Program-made: the position numbers and the translations under genes
The notes under the pieces: model-generated
The model's database searches: none
The model's input: only the letters and a program-made list of their open reading frames with translations
Told to the model about the DNA's origin: nothing
Assembly: GCA_018524345.1 (NCBI GenBank)
Contig: JADQAZ010000003.1
Coordinates: forward strand, 62,001-126,000
DNA: 64,000 nt
Direction of reading: 5' to 3'
Source of the DNA: Harenicola maris
Lineage (GTDB): Bacteria > Pseudomonadota > Alphaproteobacteria > Rhodobacterales > Rhodobacteraceae
Shown: one piece after another, positions 18,136 through 26,732 of the stretch
Numbering within the stretch: position 1 is the stretch's first letter
Layout: each line of letters starts with the position of its first letter

Positions 18136-18171
18136 ATGGGGGCCCTGGCGGGAATGCCGGGGCCCTTTTTT
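18136..18171 (+). terminator. Intrinsic terminator after rpsA
   Basis: A GGGCCCTGGC / GCCGGGGCCC-type stem is followed by TTTTTT. Confidence 0.85.
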
Positions 18172-18250
18172 CGTGCATAGGGCGAGTGCGAATCGCAGCG
18201 GAGAATTGAATTTTTCGCGCGTCAGAAACCCACTTTGCCCTCGGGTACTT

Positions 18251-18285
18251 GCTGTGATCACAGCTTTTATGGCCTGTAGACAGGC
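18251..18285. promoter_or_regulatory. Two adjacent palindromes upstream of ihfB
   Basis: GCTGTGATCACAGC (18251-18264) is a perfect 14-bp palindrome. GCCTGT-AG-ACAGGC (18272-18285) lies eight bases further on. They sit about 45 bp upstream of the candidate ihfB promoter and look like operator sites. Half-sites TGTGA/TCACA abut, so this is not a standard CRP site. Confidence 0.4.
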
Positions 18286-18326
18286 ATTTAGCCGCCATTT
18301 TTTTGCCTATCGGGGCAGCTTAGCAT

Positions 18327-18354
18327 TTGGAACTTACCAAAAACTGCCTATAGT
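18327..18354 (+). promoter_or_regulatory. Candidate ihfB promoter
   Basis: TTGGAA and TATAGT with a 16-bp spacer lie about 50 bp before the ihfB start, in an AT-richer stretch. Confidence 0.5.
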
Positions 18355-18406
18355 CTTGGGAAGCGCAACTTTCTGCGCACCGAATACCTAATCCCAGGGG
18401 GGGACT

Positions 18407-18688
18407 ATGATCCGGTCGGAATTGATCCAGAAAATAGCTGATGAAAACCCGCATTTGTATCAGCGTGACGTTGAGCGGATTGTGAATACAATTTTCGAAG
18501 AAATCATTGACGCGATGGCCCAGGGTGACCGGGTTGAGCTTCGCGGGTTTGGCGCTTTTTCTGTGAAGAAGCGCGAGGCGCGCACCGGGCGGAACCCGCG
18601 CACCGGTGCTTCGGTGGATGTAGACGAAAAGCACGTGCCCTTCTTTAAGACGGGCAAGTTGCTGCGGGATCGTTTGAACGGTAAGTAG
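18407..18688 (+). CDS. ihfB: Integration host factor subunit beta
   Basis: The protein has 93 residues, a standard HU/IHF fold. [21 protein letters not shown] contains the DNA-intercalating arm with the conserved Pro. IHF bends DNA at promoters and recombination sites as a heterodimer with IhfA. The position behind rpsA is conserved across proteobacteria. Start behind GGGGGGA. Confidence 0.97.
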   Translation: MIRSELIQKIADENPHLYQRDVERIVNTIFEEIIDAMAQGDRVELRGFGAFSVKKREARTGRNPRTGASVDVDEKHVPFFKTGKLLRDRLNGK

Positions 18689-18710
18689 CAGACCTCAGTT
18701 GGAGGGTTTC

Positions 18711-19070
18711 ATGCGGTACATCAAGTATATGATTCTGGGCGCCATTGGTTTGGCATTGCTTATTATGGCTCTGGCCAACCGGCAGCTGGTGACATTGCAG
18801 CTTGCCTCGCCGGAGCTGGCCGGGCTGTTTGGCCTGACGCCCGAGCAGATCAGCCTGTCTTTGCCGATGTATGCGGTTGTCTTTGCGGCGGTGGGCCTTG
18901 GCCTGCTGATCGGTTTTTTGTGGGAGTGGGTGCGCGAGCATAAGCACCGCTCTCAGGCGAGCCTGAAGGAGCGCGAGGCGCGCAAGTTGCAGCGCGAGGT
19001 GGCCCGTCTGAAGGACGAAAAGCACGAGGGGCAGGACGAGGTTCTGGCCCTGCTCGACAAGGCCAGCTAA
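18711..19070 (+). CDS. LapA-domain (DUF1049) membrane protein
   Basis: I use the ATG at 18711, five bases after GGAGG, giving 119 residues. Two hydrophobic helices (about 5-25 and 48-68) flank a short loop. A charged, probably coiled-coil cytoplasmic tail follows ([16 protein letters not shown]). In E. coli LapA works with LapB in regulating lipopolysaccharide synthesis. No lapB is adjacent here. It lies between ihfB and trpF, as in related genomes. Confidence 0.85.
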   Translation: MRYIKYMILGAIGLALLIMALANRQLVTLQLASPELAGLFGLTPEQISLSLPMYAVVFAAVGLGLLIGFLWEWVREHKHRSQASLKEREARKLQREVARLKDEKHEGQDEVLALLDKAS

Positions 19071-19095
19071 TCCGGTCCGGCGAAGGCGAAGTCCC

Positions 19096-19728
19096 ATGGT
19101 AGCGATCAAGTTTTGCGGTTTGAGCCGCGCAGAGGACGTGGAGGCCGCTGCGGCGGCGGGCGCGCGCTATGTCGGCTTTGTGTTTTTCGCCAAGTCGCCG
19201 CGCTGTGTCAGCATAGAGCAGGCGCGGGATTTGGCGCTGGAGGTGCCCATGGGCATCGCCAAGGTCGGCCTTGTGGTGAACCCGAGTGATGCCGATCTGG
19301 ACGCGATCATTGCGGCGGTGCCCTTGGACATCATCCAGCTGCACGGCAGCGAGTCGCCCGAGCGGGTGGCCGAGGTGAAGGCGCGTTATGGTCTGCCGGT
19401 GATGAAGGCGGTTGGGATTTCCAGCGCCGAGGACCTGCCGCAGCTGGACGCCTATGCCGCCGTGGCGGACCAGATATTGCTGGATGCAAAGCCGCCCAAG
19501 GGGGCGGACCTGCCGGGGGGCAACGGGCTGGCCTTTGACTGGCGGTTGATTGCCGGGCGCGACTGGACGGTGCCGTGGATGCTGGCCGGTGGTTTGACGC
19601 CGCAGAACGCCGCCGAGGCGGTGCGGATGACCGGGGCGCAGCAGGTGGATGTGTCCTCCGGTGTCGAGGGCGCGCGCGGGGTGAAGGACGCGGGCAAGAT
19701 CGCAGATTTTGCGGCGGCGTTAACCTGA
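19096..19728 (+). CDS. trpF: Phosphoribosylanthranilate isomerase TrpF
   Basis: The protein has 210 residues, a (beta/alpha)8 barrel. KFCGL carries the catalytic Cys, LLDAKPPKG the catalytic Asp and GGLTPQN the phosphate-binding loop. It performs the Amadori rearrangement in tryptophan synthesis. trpB follows after two small genes. trpA, commonly adjacent to trpB elsewhere, is not in the window. Confidence 0.97.
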   Translation: MVAIKFCGLSRAEDVEAAAAAGARYVGFVFFAKSPRCVSIEQARDLALEVPMGIAKVGLVVNPSDADLDAIIAAVPLDIIQLHGSESPERVAEVKARYGLPVMKAVGISSAEDLPQLDAYAAVADQILLDAKPPKGADLPGGNGLAFDWRLIAGRDWTVPWMLAGGLTPQNAAEAVRMTGAQQVDVSSGVEGARGVKDAGKIADFAAALT

Positions 19729-19759
19729 CTTTTACCATGGTTCCGGCAGCATTCTGCCC

Positions 19760-20050
19760 ATGGACCATTTGCAATATCATCTGACACCCGAGGGCTGGCT
19801 GCGGCAGCTGTTCTCTGCCAAGGCGGCGCGGGAGGGCGGCGTGGTGCGGCGCAAGCTGCGCGATATGGAGCGTTTCGTCGGCCGCCGCGCCTTTGACGCC
19901 GAGCTGCGGCGCAGGGGCTACTCCGCCGTTGAGAACGCCGGCCAGATCATCATTTTCTGCAACGCCGAACCGCTGCGCGTGATCTCGGCGCGGGCAATTC
20001 CTTTAGGAATTGAAGCCAAATCCTTGGAAGGATTTGGGACAGACTTTTGA
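19760..20050 (+). CDS. Conserved small protein whose C-terminus runs into a repeat
   Basis: The protein has 96 residues and no function I recognise. The N-terminal 75 residues (HLTPEGWLRQLFSAK, DAELRRRGYSAVE, IIIFCNAEPLRVI) resemble a small protein often found behind trpF in roseobacters. From about residue 79 the coding sequence lies inside family-A repeat DNA (19995-20050), so the last 18 residues are repeat-encoded. Either the repeat inserted into the gene end and supplied a new stop, or the native tail was lost. Confidence 0.65.
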   Translation: MDHLQYHLTPEGWLRQLFSAKAAREGGVVRRKLRDMERFVGRRAFDAELRRRGYSAVENAGQIIIFCNAEPLRVISARAIPLGIEAKSLEGFGTDF

Positions 20051-20060
20051 AAAAGTCTGT
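19995..20060. repeat. Dispersed palindromic repeat, family A copy 2
   Basis: Three palindromes are in a row: CAATTCCT/AGGAATTG, CCAAATCCTT/AAGGATTTGG and ACAGACTTTT/AAAAGTCTGT. Module order is reversed relative to copy 1, with an extra first module. It overlaps the 3' end of the 96-residue gene. Confidence 0.8.
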
Positions 20061-20136
20061 GGCGCCGTTGCTTTACGATCGAGGGCGGCTGCGTTACCCC
20101 CCTGCGCAGTGAATGGTGCCTGAAGGGGGTGTGGAG

Positions 20137-20469
20137 ATGCGGTTGATCAAGCTGTTGGTGGTGTTCTGTCTGATTGGCGGGGCGGCGTTTGTCACCAAGC
20201 CGGGGGCGGAGCGGTTGACCGGTCTCATGCATGCCCATGTGGTCGACAAGATCGTGACCGCCGATGCGGATGTCTCCTCCAACGCGGCGCTGGCGGTGAT
20301 GAAGGTGACCTGCACCCTTGATCGGGGCGCCTGCGCCGAGCTTGTCGCCGCCGGGATCAAGCCGCAGATCGAGGACCTGAAGCTGGCCCGTTTGGCCAGT
20401 GCGCAGATCGACAGCAGCACTTTGCGCTGCCTCGGGGTTTTCACCACGGGATTTTGCTGGGGGTTTTGA
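20137..20469 (+). CDS. Small exported or membrane-anchored protein of unknown function
   Basis: The protein has 110 residues from the ATG at 20137 (RBS GGGGG about 8 bases before). An N-terminal hydrophobic helix (LLVVFCLIGGAAF) may be an uncleaved signal anchor. Three or four cysteines (VTCTLDRGACAE, LRCLGV, FCWGF) in the mature part could form disulfides in the periplasm. The gene lies between trpF and trpB, and I recognise no family. Confidence 0.6.
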   Translation: MRLIKLLVVFCLIGGAAFVTKPGAERLTGLMHAHVVDKIVTADADVSSNAALAVMKVTCTLDRGACAELVAAGIKPQIEDLKLARLASAQIDSSTLRCLGVFTTGFCWGF

Positions 20470-20540
20470 GCGCGGCGGTGCTTTACCGCACCCCGGCTTC
20501 GCGTTAGACCATGCGCTGCACATCAGCAGGAGGCGGGCCC

Positions 20541-21773
20541 ATGGCCGACGATCTTTTCAACTCTTTTATGAATGGTCCTGACGAGCAGGGGCGATTTGGT
20601 GATTTTGGCGGGCGGTTTGTTTCCGAGACGCTGATGCCTTTGATCCTTGAGCTTGAGGCCGAATACGAGCGCGCCAAGACTGATGAGGCCTTCTGGGCCG
20701 AGATGGACGACCTGTGGAAACACTACGTGGGTCGCCCGAGCCCGATGTATTTCGCCGAGCGTCTGACCGAGCATCTTGGCGGGGCCAAGATTTACCTCAA
20801 GCGTGACGAGCTGAACCACACCGGCGCCCATAAGATCAACAATGTGCTGGGGCAGATTCTGCTGGCGCGGCGCATGGGCAAGACGCGGATCATCGCGGAG
20901 ACCGGTGCGGGGCAGCACGGGGTGGCCACGGCGACGGTCTGTGCGCGCTTTGGCCTGAAGTGTATTGTTTATATGGGCGCGCATGATGTCGAGCGTCAGG
21001 CGCCCAATGTGTTCCGCATGCGTTTGCTGGGGGCCGAAGTTGTGCCTGTGACCTCGGGCCGCGGCACATTGAAGGACGCGATGAATGACGCGCTGCGCGA
21101 TTGGGTGACCAATGTGCGCGATACTTTTTACTGCATTGGCACCGTCGCGGGGCCACATCCCTATCCGGAGATGGTGCGGGATTTCCAGTCGATCATCGGC
21201 AAGGAAGCCAAGGAGCAGTTGCAGGAACGGGAGGGGCGTTTGCCCGACACGTTGATTGCGGCGATCGGGGGCGGGTCCAATGCGATGGGTCTGTTCTATC
21301 CCTTCCTTGACGATGCTTCGGTGAATATCATCGGGGTTGAGGCCGGCGGTAAGGGTGTGAACAACAAGATGGAGCATTGCGCGTCTTTGACGGGCGGGCG
21401 TCCGGGGGTGTTGCATGGCAACCGGACCTATCTGTTGCAGGATGACGACGGGCAGATTCTCGAGGGGTTCTCGATCTCTGCCGGTCTGGATTATCCGGGG
21501 ATCGGGCCGGAGCATGCCTGGCTGCATGATATTGGCCGGGCGCAGTATGTGTCGATCACCGATGCGGAGGCGCTGGAGGCGTTTCAGCTGTGCTGCACCA
21601 CCGAGGGGATCATTCCCGCGTTGGAGCCCTGTCACGCGCTGGCCCATGTGATGAAGATCGCGCCGACCCAGCCCGCAGATCACCTGATCTGCATGAATAT
21701 GTGCGGGCGCGGCGATAAGGACATCTTTACCGTCGCCAAGGCGCTGGGTTTCGAGATGGGCGAATTCGCCTGA
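20541..21773 (+). CDS. trpB: Tryptophan synthase beta chain TrpB
   Basis: The ATG at 20541 is preceded by AGGAGG, giving 410 residues. The PLP lysine lies in [17 protein letters not shown] binds the cofactor phosphate, and the ammonia-tunnel and serine-binding motif ETGAGQHG is present. It joins indole and serine to give tryptophan. trpA is not adjacent. A family-A repeat follows the stop directly. Confidence 0.97.
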   Translation: MADDLFNSFMNGPDEQGRFGDFGGRFVSETLMPLILELEAEYERAKTDEAFWAEMDDLWKHYVGRPSPMYFAERLTEHLGGAKIYLKRDELNHTGAHKINNVLGQILLARRMGKTRIIAETGAGQHGVATATVCARFGLKCIVYMGAHDVERQAPNVFRMRLLGAEVVPVTSGRGTLKDAMNDALRDWVTNVRDTFYCIGTVAGPHPYPEMVRDFQSIIGKEAKEQLQEREGRLPDTLIAAIGGGSNAMGLFYPFLDDASVNIIGVEAGGKGVNNKMEHCASLTGGRPGVLHGNRTYLLQDDDGQILEGFSISAGLDYPGIGPEHAWLHDIGRAQYVSITDAEALEAFQLCCTTEGIIPALEPCHALAHVMKIAPTQPADHLICMNMCGRGDKDIFTVAKALGFEMGEFA

Positions 21774-21782
21774 GGCTTGCGG

Positions 21783-21824
21783 CCAAATTTTAAGAAAATT
21801 TGGGTCAGACTTTTTCAAAGTCTG
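21783..21824. repeat. Dispersed palindromic repeat, family A copy 3
   Basis: CCAAATTTT/AAAATTTGG and CAGACTTT/AAAGTCTG, with three-base loops, begin 10 bp after trpB. Because trpB and the anti-sigma gene converge here, it may also serve as a bidirectional terminator. Confidence 0.75.
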
Positions 21825-21830
21825 GGGGCG

Positions 21831-22664
21831 TCACAGTGAGGTTGCGAGGGTTTCGGCGAGGGGGATTAGGTCCGTCTCGGCGGGGCCGACGAGGACGAAA
21901 TCGGTTTCGGCGTTTTGCCAGCCGATCATTGTGAGATCGCCAAATTCTTGCGGCGCGGGGGCATCATTGCCGCCGCCCTTGAGGCCGCAGAGGGCGATGA
22001 CGCCGCCATTTGCGTCTGTAAACACCAATTGGAACACCGGCTTTCCGGCGGCGACCAGAAGGCGCGCGCCTTCGAAGGTGTAGCCTGCGCCGGAGAGGTC
22101 GGGCACGCGGACGGGGGCGCCTATGGTGGCGGTGAGCCATGTTTCGATGTGGTCTTTTTCTGTGGCAGGGACCTCCACCAGATGGCGGGTTTGGGCGGCA
22201 TAGATGCGGTGGTAGTCGGCGACCTGTGCTTTCCAGCCCGGCGCTTTGACGACTTCAACGTATTCGCGGTGGACCTCGGGTGCGGCTCTGTTGGACAGGC
22301 CGAGGCCGTAGCCGCCCGCGACGCCGACGGCGAGCAGGGCGCAGGCGGCTGTGGCGAGTGCGGGCCAGTTGCGTTGTGGCGGCTGGTTGGCGTTGGCGGC
22401 GGCGGGGGCCGGAGAGGGAGCGGGCGTTTGCTCCGCCATAATGCCCTGTTCCAGCGCCTCTGGCACCGGGGTGTCGAGCAGGTCGTCGAAGGCGGCGGTG
22501 AGCTCCGCCTCGACCGCGAGCATAGCGTCGAGTTCGGCGGCGACCTCTGGGTTTGCGGCGGCTTCGGCCTCGAAGGCTTCTGCCTCCTGCGGGGGGAGGG
22601 CGCCGTCGATATAGGCGCTGATGCGGGTTTGCAGGGCGTCTTGCTCGGTCACGGGATTGGTCAT
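21831..22664 (-). CDS. Membrane anti-sigma factor
   Basis: The protein has 277 residues from the ATG at 22664 (AGGAGG upstream), overlapping the sigma gene stop by ATGA. The N-terminus (RISAYIDGALPPQEAEAFEAE) resembles the cytoplasmic sigma-binding region of anti-sigma factors. It lacks the H-x3-C-x2-C zinc motif. A Pro/Ala linker, one transmembrane helix (ALATAACALLAVGVAGG) and a roughly 150-residue periplasmic domain follow. It should hold the cognate ECF sigma inactive until an envelope signal releases it. Confidence 0.85.
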   Translation of the reverse strand: MTNPVTEQDALQTRISAYIDGALPPQEAEAFEAEAAANPEVAAELDAMLAVEAELTAAFDDLLDTPVPEALEQGIMAEQTPAPSPAPAAANANQPPQRNWPALATAACALLAVGVAGGYGLGLSNRAAPEVHREYVEVVKAPGWKAQVADYHRIYAAQTRHLVEVPATEKDHIETWLTATIGAPVRVPDLSGAGYTFEGARLLVAAGKPVFQLVFTDANGGVIALCGLKGGGNDAPAPQEFGDLTMIGWQNAETDFVLVGPAETDLIPLAETLATSL

Positions 22665-23167
22665 AGGCCTGCCTCCTCTTGTGTCAGGGCAGCGCGGAGT
22701 TTTTTGCGGGCGCCTGCCATGCGGGACATGACGGTGCCGATGGGGATGTCCAGCACCGCTGCGGCCTCGGCGTAGCTGTGCCCCTCGACCGAGACCAGCA
22801 GCAGGGTGGTTGCGAAGCCTTCGGGCAGGGCCATGATCTGATCCATCAGCTGGCTGCCGCGCAGGGCGTCTGCGGGGCCGTGGGGGGCCATGAGGCCTGC
22901 CTCTGCCGCGTCGACCTGCCCTGCGCCCATGCGGGTGCTGGCGCGGCGTCTGTCGCTGATCCAGAGGTTGCGGGCCATGGTGTAGGTCCATGCGGCGAGG
23001 TTGGTTTCGGGCGCCCATTGGTGGGCCCGTTCCAGCGCGCGGGTGCAGGTGGCCTGCACCAGATCATCGGCGTCCGGCCCGTTGCGGGTGAGGGTCAGGG
23101 CGAAGCGGCGCAGCCGGGGCAGCAGCGCGACGAGATCGGATCGGATATCTGGCGGCGGTGCAGTCAT
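22661..23167 (-). CDS. ECF-type RNA polymerase sigma factor
   Basis: The protein has 168 residues from the ATG at 23167. Region 2 (RLRRFALTLTRNGPDADDLVQ, with TYTMARNLWISDRRR) and region 4 (EGHSYAEAAAVLDIPIGTVMSRMAGARKKL) are present, and the sigma-70 middle regions are absent. The frame extends upstream to 23320, but that part is Pro/Ala-rich filler. It is coupled to the anti-sigma gene. The TPR gene 98 bp upstream may be a target or partner. Confidence 0.92.
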   Translation of the reverse strand: MTAPPPDIRSDLVALLPRLRRFALTLTRNGPDADDLVQATCTRALERAHQWAPETNLAAWTYTMARNLWISDRRRASTRMGAGQVDAAEAGLMAPHGPADALRGSQLMDQIMALPEGFATTLLLVSVEGHSYAEAAAVLDIPIGTVMSRMAGARKKLRAALTQEEAGL

Positions 23168-23265
23168 CACGGGCCATGGGGTGGGGGCGGGTTGGGGGGA
23201 AGTCAACGCCATTGCGCCCGGTTTGGCAACCGCCCCGTTGGGGGGCGGGGCGATTGCCTGTTGCA

Positions 23266-23805
23266 TCAGTAGTCGCTTGGCTGGCCCTGAATGGCCATGG
23301 CGAGCGCCTCGTAGGCCCAAGTGTCCTTGCCGCCGCGGGCGGCGATTTCATGGAGCTGTTCGCCCGCTGCGGCGAAATCGCCGGAGGCGAGCAGGCCTTG
23401 GCCCATGTAGGAGCGGGCGAGGTTGTAATCGGGGTCAATCGCCAGCGCCTCTTGGTAATAGGCCATGGCGACGCGCATATTGCCCAGTTTGCGGTTGGTG
23501 AATCCTTTGTAGTTGAGGATGCGTGGGTCGGAGGGGTTGTCGGCGGCGGCGAGGACGATCAGGGCCTCGGTGTATTTGCCGCCGTAGGCAAGCTCGCGGG
23601 CGGCCTCATAACGGTCATCATCGTTCAGCAGGTCGGATTTGCTGTCGAGGCAGGATTTGGTTTTCTCGTCATAGACCTGCCCTTCCTCGCATTTGGTGGT
23701 GGTTTCGGTGGGTTTGGGCGGCAGGGAGGTGCCGCTGCCTGCGGCAAAGGCGGGGGCGGCGAAGGAGAGGGCGAGAGCGGTTGTCAGCGGGAGAATGCGG
23801 GTCAT
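23266..23805 (-). CDS. Exported TPR-repeat protein
   Basis: The protein has 179 residues. A signal peptide ends at APAFA (about residue 21). A short Cys-containing segment follows (TKCEEGQVYDEKTKSCLD). Three or so TPR-like helix pairs come next (AARELAYGGKYTEALIVL, YYQEALAIDPDYNLARSYMG). It should be a periplasmic scaffold protein. It has AAGGA before the ATG and lies upstream of the sigma/anti-sigma pair on the same strand. Confidence 0.75.
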   Translation of the reverse strand: MTRILPLTTALALSFAAPAFAAGSGTSLPPKPTETTTKCEEGQVYDEKTKSCLDSKSDLLNDDDRYEAARELAYGGKYTEALIVLAAADNPSDPRILNYKGFTNRKLGNMRVAMAYYQEALAIDPDYNLARSYMGQGLLASGDFAAAGEQLHEIAARGGKDTWAYEALAMAIQGQPSDY

Positions 23806-23959
23806 GTCTGTTGTCCTTGTTCAAATGTTGCGTGTTTCGGTGACGGGCGGCGGGGTGTTGTGCCTGTTGTCAGGGAAGTAACGCGGGCGGGGGGCGGTTT
23901 ATGCGCGGGGGCGGACGTTTTTTTGCAGGTTTCGTTTAGGGCGTTGAAATCGCGTGGAT

Positions 23960-24346
23960 TTATTCCGGCTCCGGCAGGGCGCGTTCCTGCAGGATGCGCA
24001 GGGGGACGATATCCAGTGCGTTCTGGTGGGTGGCGGAGAGTTTGACGCGCGGCGCCGCGCCCTCGTCATAGGCCTGCAGGAAGCGCGCGGCGCAGAGGCA
24101 CCACAGATCGCCGGGGTGCAGCCCCTCGAACCCGTATTCGGGGCGCGGGGTGGAGAGGTCATTGCCGAGGTATTTCGACATGGCGAGGAACTCGCCCGTC
24201 ATCACGGCGCAGACGGTGTGGCTTCCGGTGTCGCCCGCGCAGGTATCGCAGGAGCCGTTGCGGAAATAGCCTGTCATCGGCTGTGTCGAGCAGCTTTGCA
24301 GTGGCTGGCCGTGGACGTTGAGGGAGGGGGCTTTGGTATCTGTCAT
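23960..24346 (-). CDS. DUF2237-family protein
   Basis: The protein has 128 residues from the ATG at 24346. LNVHGQPLQSCS, GYFRNGSCDT, GSHTVCAVMT, GNDLSTPRPEYGF and WCLCAARFLQA match the conserved blocks of DUF2237, a small Cys-rich family of unknown function found widely in bacteria. Its start lies 4 bp past the stop of the upstream gene, so they are cotranscribed. Confidence 0.85.
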   Translation of the reverse strand: MTDTKAPSLNVHGQPLQSCSTQPMTGYFRNGSCDTCAGDTGSHTVCAVMTGEFLAMSKYLGNDLSTPRPEYGFEGLHPGDLWCLCAARFLQAYDEGAAPRVKLSATHQNALDIVPLRILQERALPEPE

Positions 24347-24350
24347 AGGC

Positions 24351-25391
24351 TCAGTTCGAGAGCTCCGTGATGCGGGTTTGATAGATGGATTGCAGGCAGG
24401 CGACATCGGTTTTGCAGCTGTTGCGGCGGCGCAGCCATGCCTTTTGCGCGGCGATCAGGGCCTGTGTTTGGGAAAAGGTCCGTCCGGCGCGGATGCGGCG
24501 GTATTGCGCCGCCATTTCGCGGTCAAGGTCCGCCAGGTCGGCGTTTTCGCACAGGGTGAGTTCCGTCGGCTGGGTGGCATAGGCGCAGTTAAAGCTCGGC
24601 TCGGCCTTGCGGGTGGTGGTGGCGGGCGGGGTGCGTTGGGGCGGCGGTTTGGGGGTTGTGGTGCCGGTTTGCGTTGCGGTGTAGGGGCTGGAGTCGCCAC
24701 CTGGCACGCTGGATTTGGCGCTGGCGTAGATGGCGGGGAAGGCGGCGGTTTCCTTGGGGAAGGTGTTGAGGGTTTCGATGCCCTCGCGGCGCAGTTCCTC
24801 GGTGTTGAACCAGTAGATCGAGGTATGGGGTGTTTCCAGCATCTTGACGATGAAGTGGTTCGAGACCTCGTAATCCTGCAGGCGGGCCATGATGCGGGCG
24901 GTGAGGGATTGGGCCGATTCCTCGGCCTCGGCCCCTTGGACGCGCCCGCCGGAGGAGAATTGATGCACGCCGAGGCGCCCGTAGGCGCGGCGTTTCACCC
25001 CCGCCACGAAGAGGAACGAGCAGGCGGAGGCGCAGTCCTCCCCCGCGGGGATCACGGTGGCGAGGCCGCGGTTGCGGACGATCTGGCTGAGGCTGAGGGC
25101 GGAGGAGACATTGCCGCCGGGCGAGAGCAGGAAGAGCGTGTCGATGGGCTCTGCGTCAAGGGCGCGGCGCAGGTGGGTGCTGTCGGGAGGTTGGATGTCG
25201 CCCGTCAGGGTGAGGACATTGGGCAGCTCGCTGGAGTGCCAGAAGGGGCCATAGACGGTGATTTCGGCCTGCGCCGGGCGGGCGGCGGCGCAGAGCAGGA
25301 GGGCGAGGGCCATGAGGATATGGGCCAGCTTGGTTCGGGCCAGGCGGGAAGGGGCCAGCCGGGAAGGGGCCGTGATCACAGGGCGGGGCAT
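24351..25391 (-). CDS. Exported ClpP-like protein fused to an LprI-like domain
   Basis: The protein has 346 residues from the ATG at 25391 (GGAGG upstream). The signal sequence is [15 protein letters not shown]. Residues about 45-200 resemble the ClpP/crotonase fold ([42 protein letters not shown]), with Ser and His where a ClpP-type protease would have them. A Thr/Pro-rich linker follows. The last 80 residues are a DUF1311/LprI-type domain with four Cys ([17 protein letters not shown] ... [10 protein letters not shown]), the family of lysozyme-inhibitor LprI. Periplasmic action on a protein substrate or inhibitor role is inferred only. Confidence 0.7.
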   Translation of the reverse strand: MPRPVITAPSRLAPSRLARTKLAHILMALALLLCAAARPAQAEITVYGPFWHSSELPNVLTLTGDIQPPDSTHLRRALDAEPIDTLFLLSPGGNVSSALSLSQIVRNRGLATVIPAGEDCASACSFLFVAGVKRRAYGRLGVHQFSSGGRVQGAEAEESAQSLTARIMARLQDYEVSNHFIVKMLETPHTSIYWFNTEELRREGIETLNTFPKETAAFPAIYASAKSSVPGGDSSPYTATQTGTTTPKPPPQRTPPATTTRKAEPSFNCAYATQPTELTLCENADLADLDREMAAQYRRIRAGRTFSQTQALIAAQKAWLRRRNSCKTDVACLQSIYQTRITELSN

Positions 25392-25434
25392 TGCCTCTGC
25401 CTCCTTTGCGGGGCCGTGTGGCTGCGGGGCCCTG

Positions 25435-25677
25435 TCAGGAGGGCGGGACACGGCGCAATTGATAGACGCCCTCTGGCAGGTCGAGGGCGGCGGCGAGATC
25501 TTGCAACTGGGTCATAGAGAGGGTGACCTTGCTGACCCTGTCGGTGCGGGGGTCAAGCTGTTCTATGGTGACGCAGTCCTCGAAGGCTTGAATCGTAATG
25601 TCCTCGCTTAAATGCGGTCCTGCTTCGTCCACCAGAGTAATAACGGTGGCGTCAAATTCGTGCTCAATCGTAAACAT
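25435..25677 (-). CDS. Small conserved protein of unknown function
   Basis: The protein has 80 residues from the ATG at 25677. It is acidic, with a regular strand pattern (EHEFDATVITLVDEAG, DCVTIEQLDP, YQLRRVPPS) and no signal peptide or cysteine. It lies upstream of the ClpP-like gene on the same strand and divergent from the M48 lipoprotein. I do not recognise the family. Confidence 0.6.
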   Translation of the reverse strand: MFTIEHEFDATVITLVDEAGPHLSEDITIQAFEDCVTIEQLDPRTDRVSKVTLSMTQLQDLAAALDLPEGVYQLRRVPPS

Positions 25678-25833
25678 GGGTTTGAGGTTAGCGGCCTTTG
25701 TGCGCCCTGTCAGCCCCGCGATTGCGGGTTGTGGCGCAAACACGCTTGTGAGGGGGAAATGCGGCGGGGCCTCTGGCGTAACGCGGCGGGGGTGCTACAT
25801 AGTGGGGCAGTTCAACTGGAAAGCTGTGCGGTG

Positions 25834-26556
25834 ATGGGATTGTCGGCAATGCGCGGGATGCGATTGGGGCCTAGGGTAGCGCTGCAGGTGCTTTGCACCT
25901 TTGTGCTTGTGGCCTGTGCGCCCGCGCCGGAGGTGTATCTGCCCGAGCTGCCGCCGGAGTTTGACGCCAACCGCGCCGCCAAGAATTTCGTCACCGTGAT
26001 TGCCGAGGTCGAGCCTGTGGCCGAGCAGGTCTGCCGCGAGCGCCTGCCGCGCGGGGATTGCGATTTCCAGATTGTGGTGGATGATCGCCCGAACCAGCCC
26101 TCCAACGCCTATCAGACCGTGGATCGGAACGGGCGGCCGGTGATTGCCTTTACCCTTGCCCTGATCGCCGAGGCGCGCAACCGCGACGAGCTGGCGTTTA
26201 TTCTGGGCCATGAGGCCTCGCATCATATCGCGGGGCATTTGCCAAAGACGCAGAACTCCGCCCTTGCCGGGGCCTATGTCCTTGGGACATTGGCGCAGCT
26301 GGGCGGGAGCAGCCCCGCCACGGTCGAGACTGCAACGCGCCTTGGTGCGGCGGTGGGCGCGCGGCGGTTTTCGCAGGATTTCGAGCTGGAGGCCGATGCC
26401 CTTGGCACGGTGATCGCCAAACGCGCGGGATATGATCCGGTGCTGGGGGCGCAGTTCTTTACCCGTATTCCCGACCCCGGGGATACCTTCCTTGGCAGCC
26501 ACCCGCCCAATGCGGCGCGCCTTGCCAAAGTGCGCGAGGTTGCGGCGGCGCTTTAA
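25834..26556 (+). CDS. M48-family metallopeptidase lipoprotein
   Basis: The protein has 240 residues from the ATG at 25834. The lipobox is LVAC, in FVLVACAPAP. The zinc motif HEASHH (HExxH) and a downstream FELEADALGT supplying the third ligand define an M48 peptidase like LoiP/BepA/YcaL. It should be anchored to an envelope membrane facing the periplasm and act in outer-membrane protein quality control. ATG 25849 is an alternative start. A family-B repeat follows. Confidence 0.85.
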   Translation: MGLSAMRGMRLGPRVALQVLCTFVLVACAPAPEVYLPELPPEFDANRAAKNFVTVIAEVEPVAEQVCRERLPRGDCDFQIVVDDRPNQPSNAYQTVDRNGRPVIAFTLALIAEARNRDELAFILGHEASHHIAGHLPKTQNSALAGAYVLGTLAQLGGSSPATVETATRLGAAVGARRFSQDFELEADALGTVIAKRAGYDPVLGAQFFTRIPDPGDTFLGSHPPNAARLAKVREVAAAL

Positions 26557-26597
26557 CCCACTGGCGTTTTTCGGATTGGTTTGCAGGGATGCGCCCT

Positions 26598-26722
26598 GCG
26601 CTTTTTCGCGGAGCGAAAAAGCGCCCGGGTCGCCCCGCCGTAAGGTGGGGGGAAACCTGATGGGGCGGGGCAAGAGATTTTGTGCCTCCGGCGGGGATAT
26701 TTGCGCCAATAAGAAGCGGGGC
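26598..26722. repeat. Dispersed repeat, family B copy 1
   Basis: A perfect 12-bp hairpin (GCGCTTTTTCGC / GCGAAAAAGCGC, loop GGA) is followed by CCCGGGTCG, a GC-rich hairpin, and a conserved tail with AAGAGATTTTGTGCC and GATATTTGCGCCAATAAG. The tail is almost base-for-base the same as at 43577-43704. It fills the gap between the convergent M48 gene and rimO. Confidence 0.85.
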
Positions 26723-26732
26723 GTGTTCTGGC

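Noticed and set aside
18251-18264. The perfect palindrome as a CRP/FNR site
   Set aside because: The half-sites TGTGA and TCACA abut with no 6-bp spacer, which does not fit CRP, and the FNR TTGAT core is missing.
22665-23018. An N-terminal extension of the anti-sigma frame through the sigma gene
   Set aside because: The region is fully used by the sigma factor in another frame. The ATG at 22664 has AGGAGG and the typical ATGA overlap.
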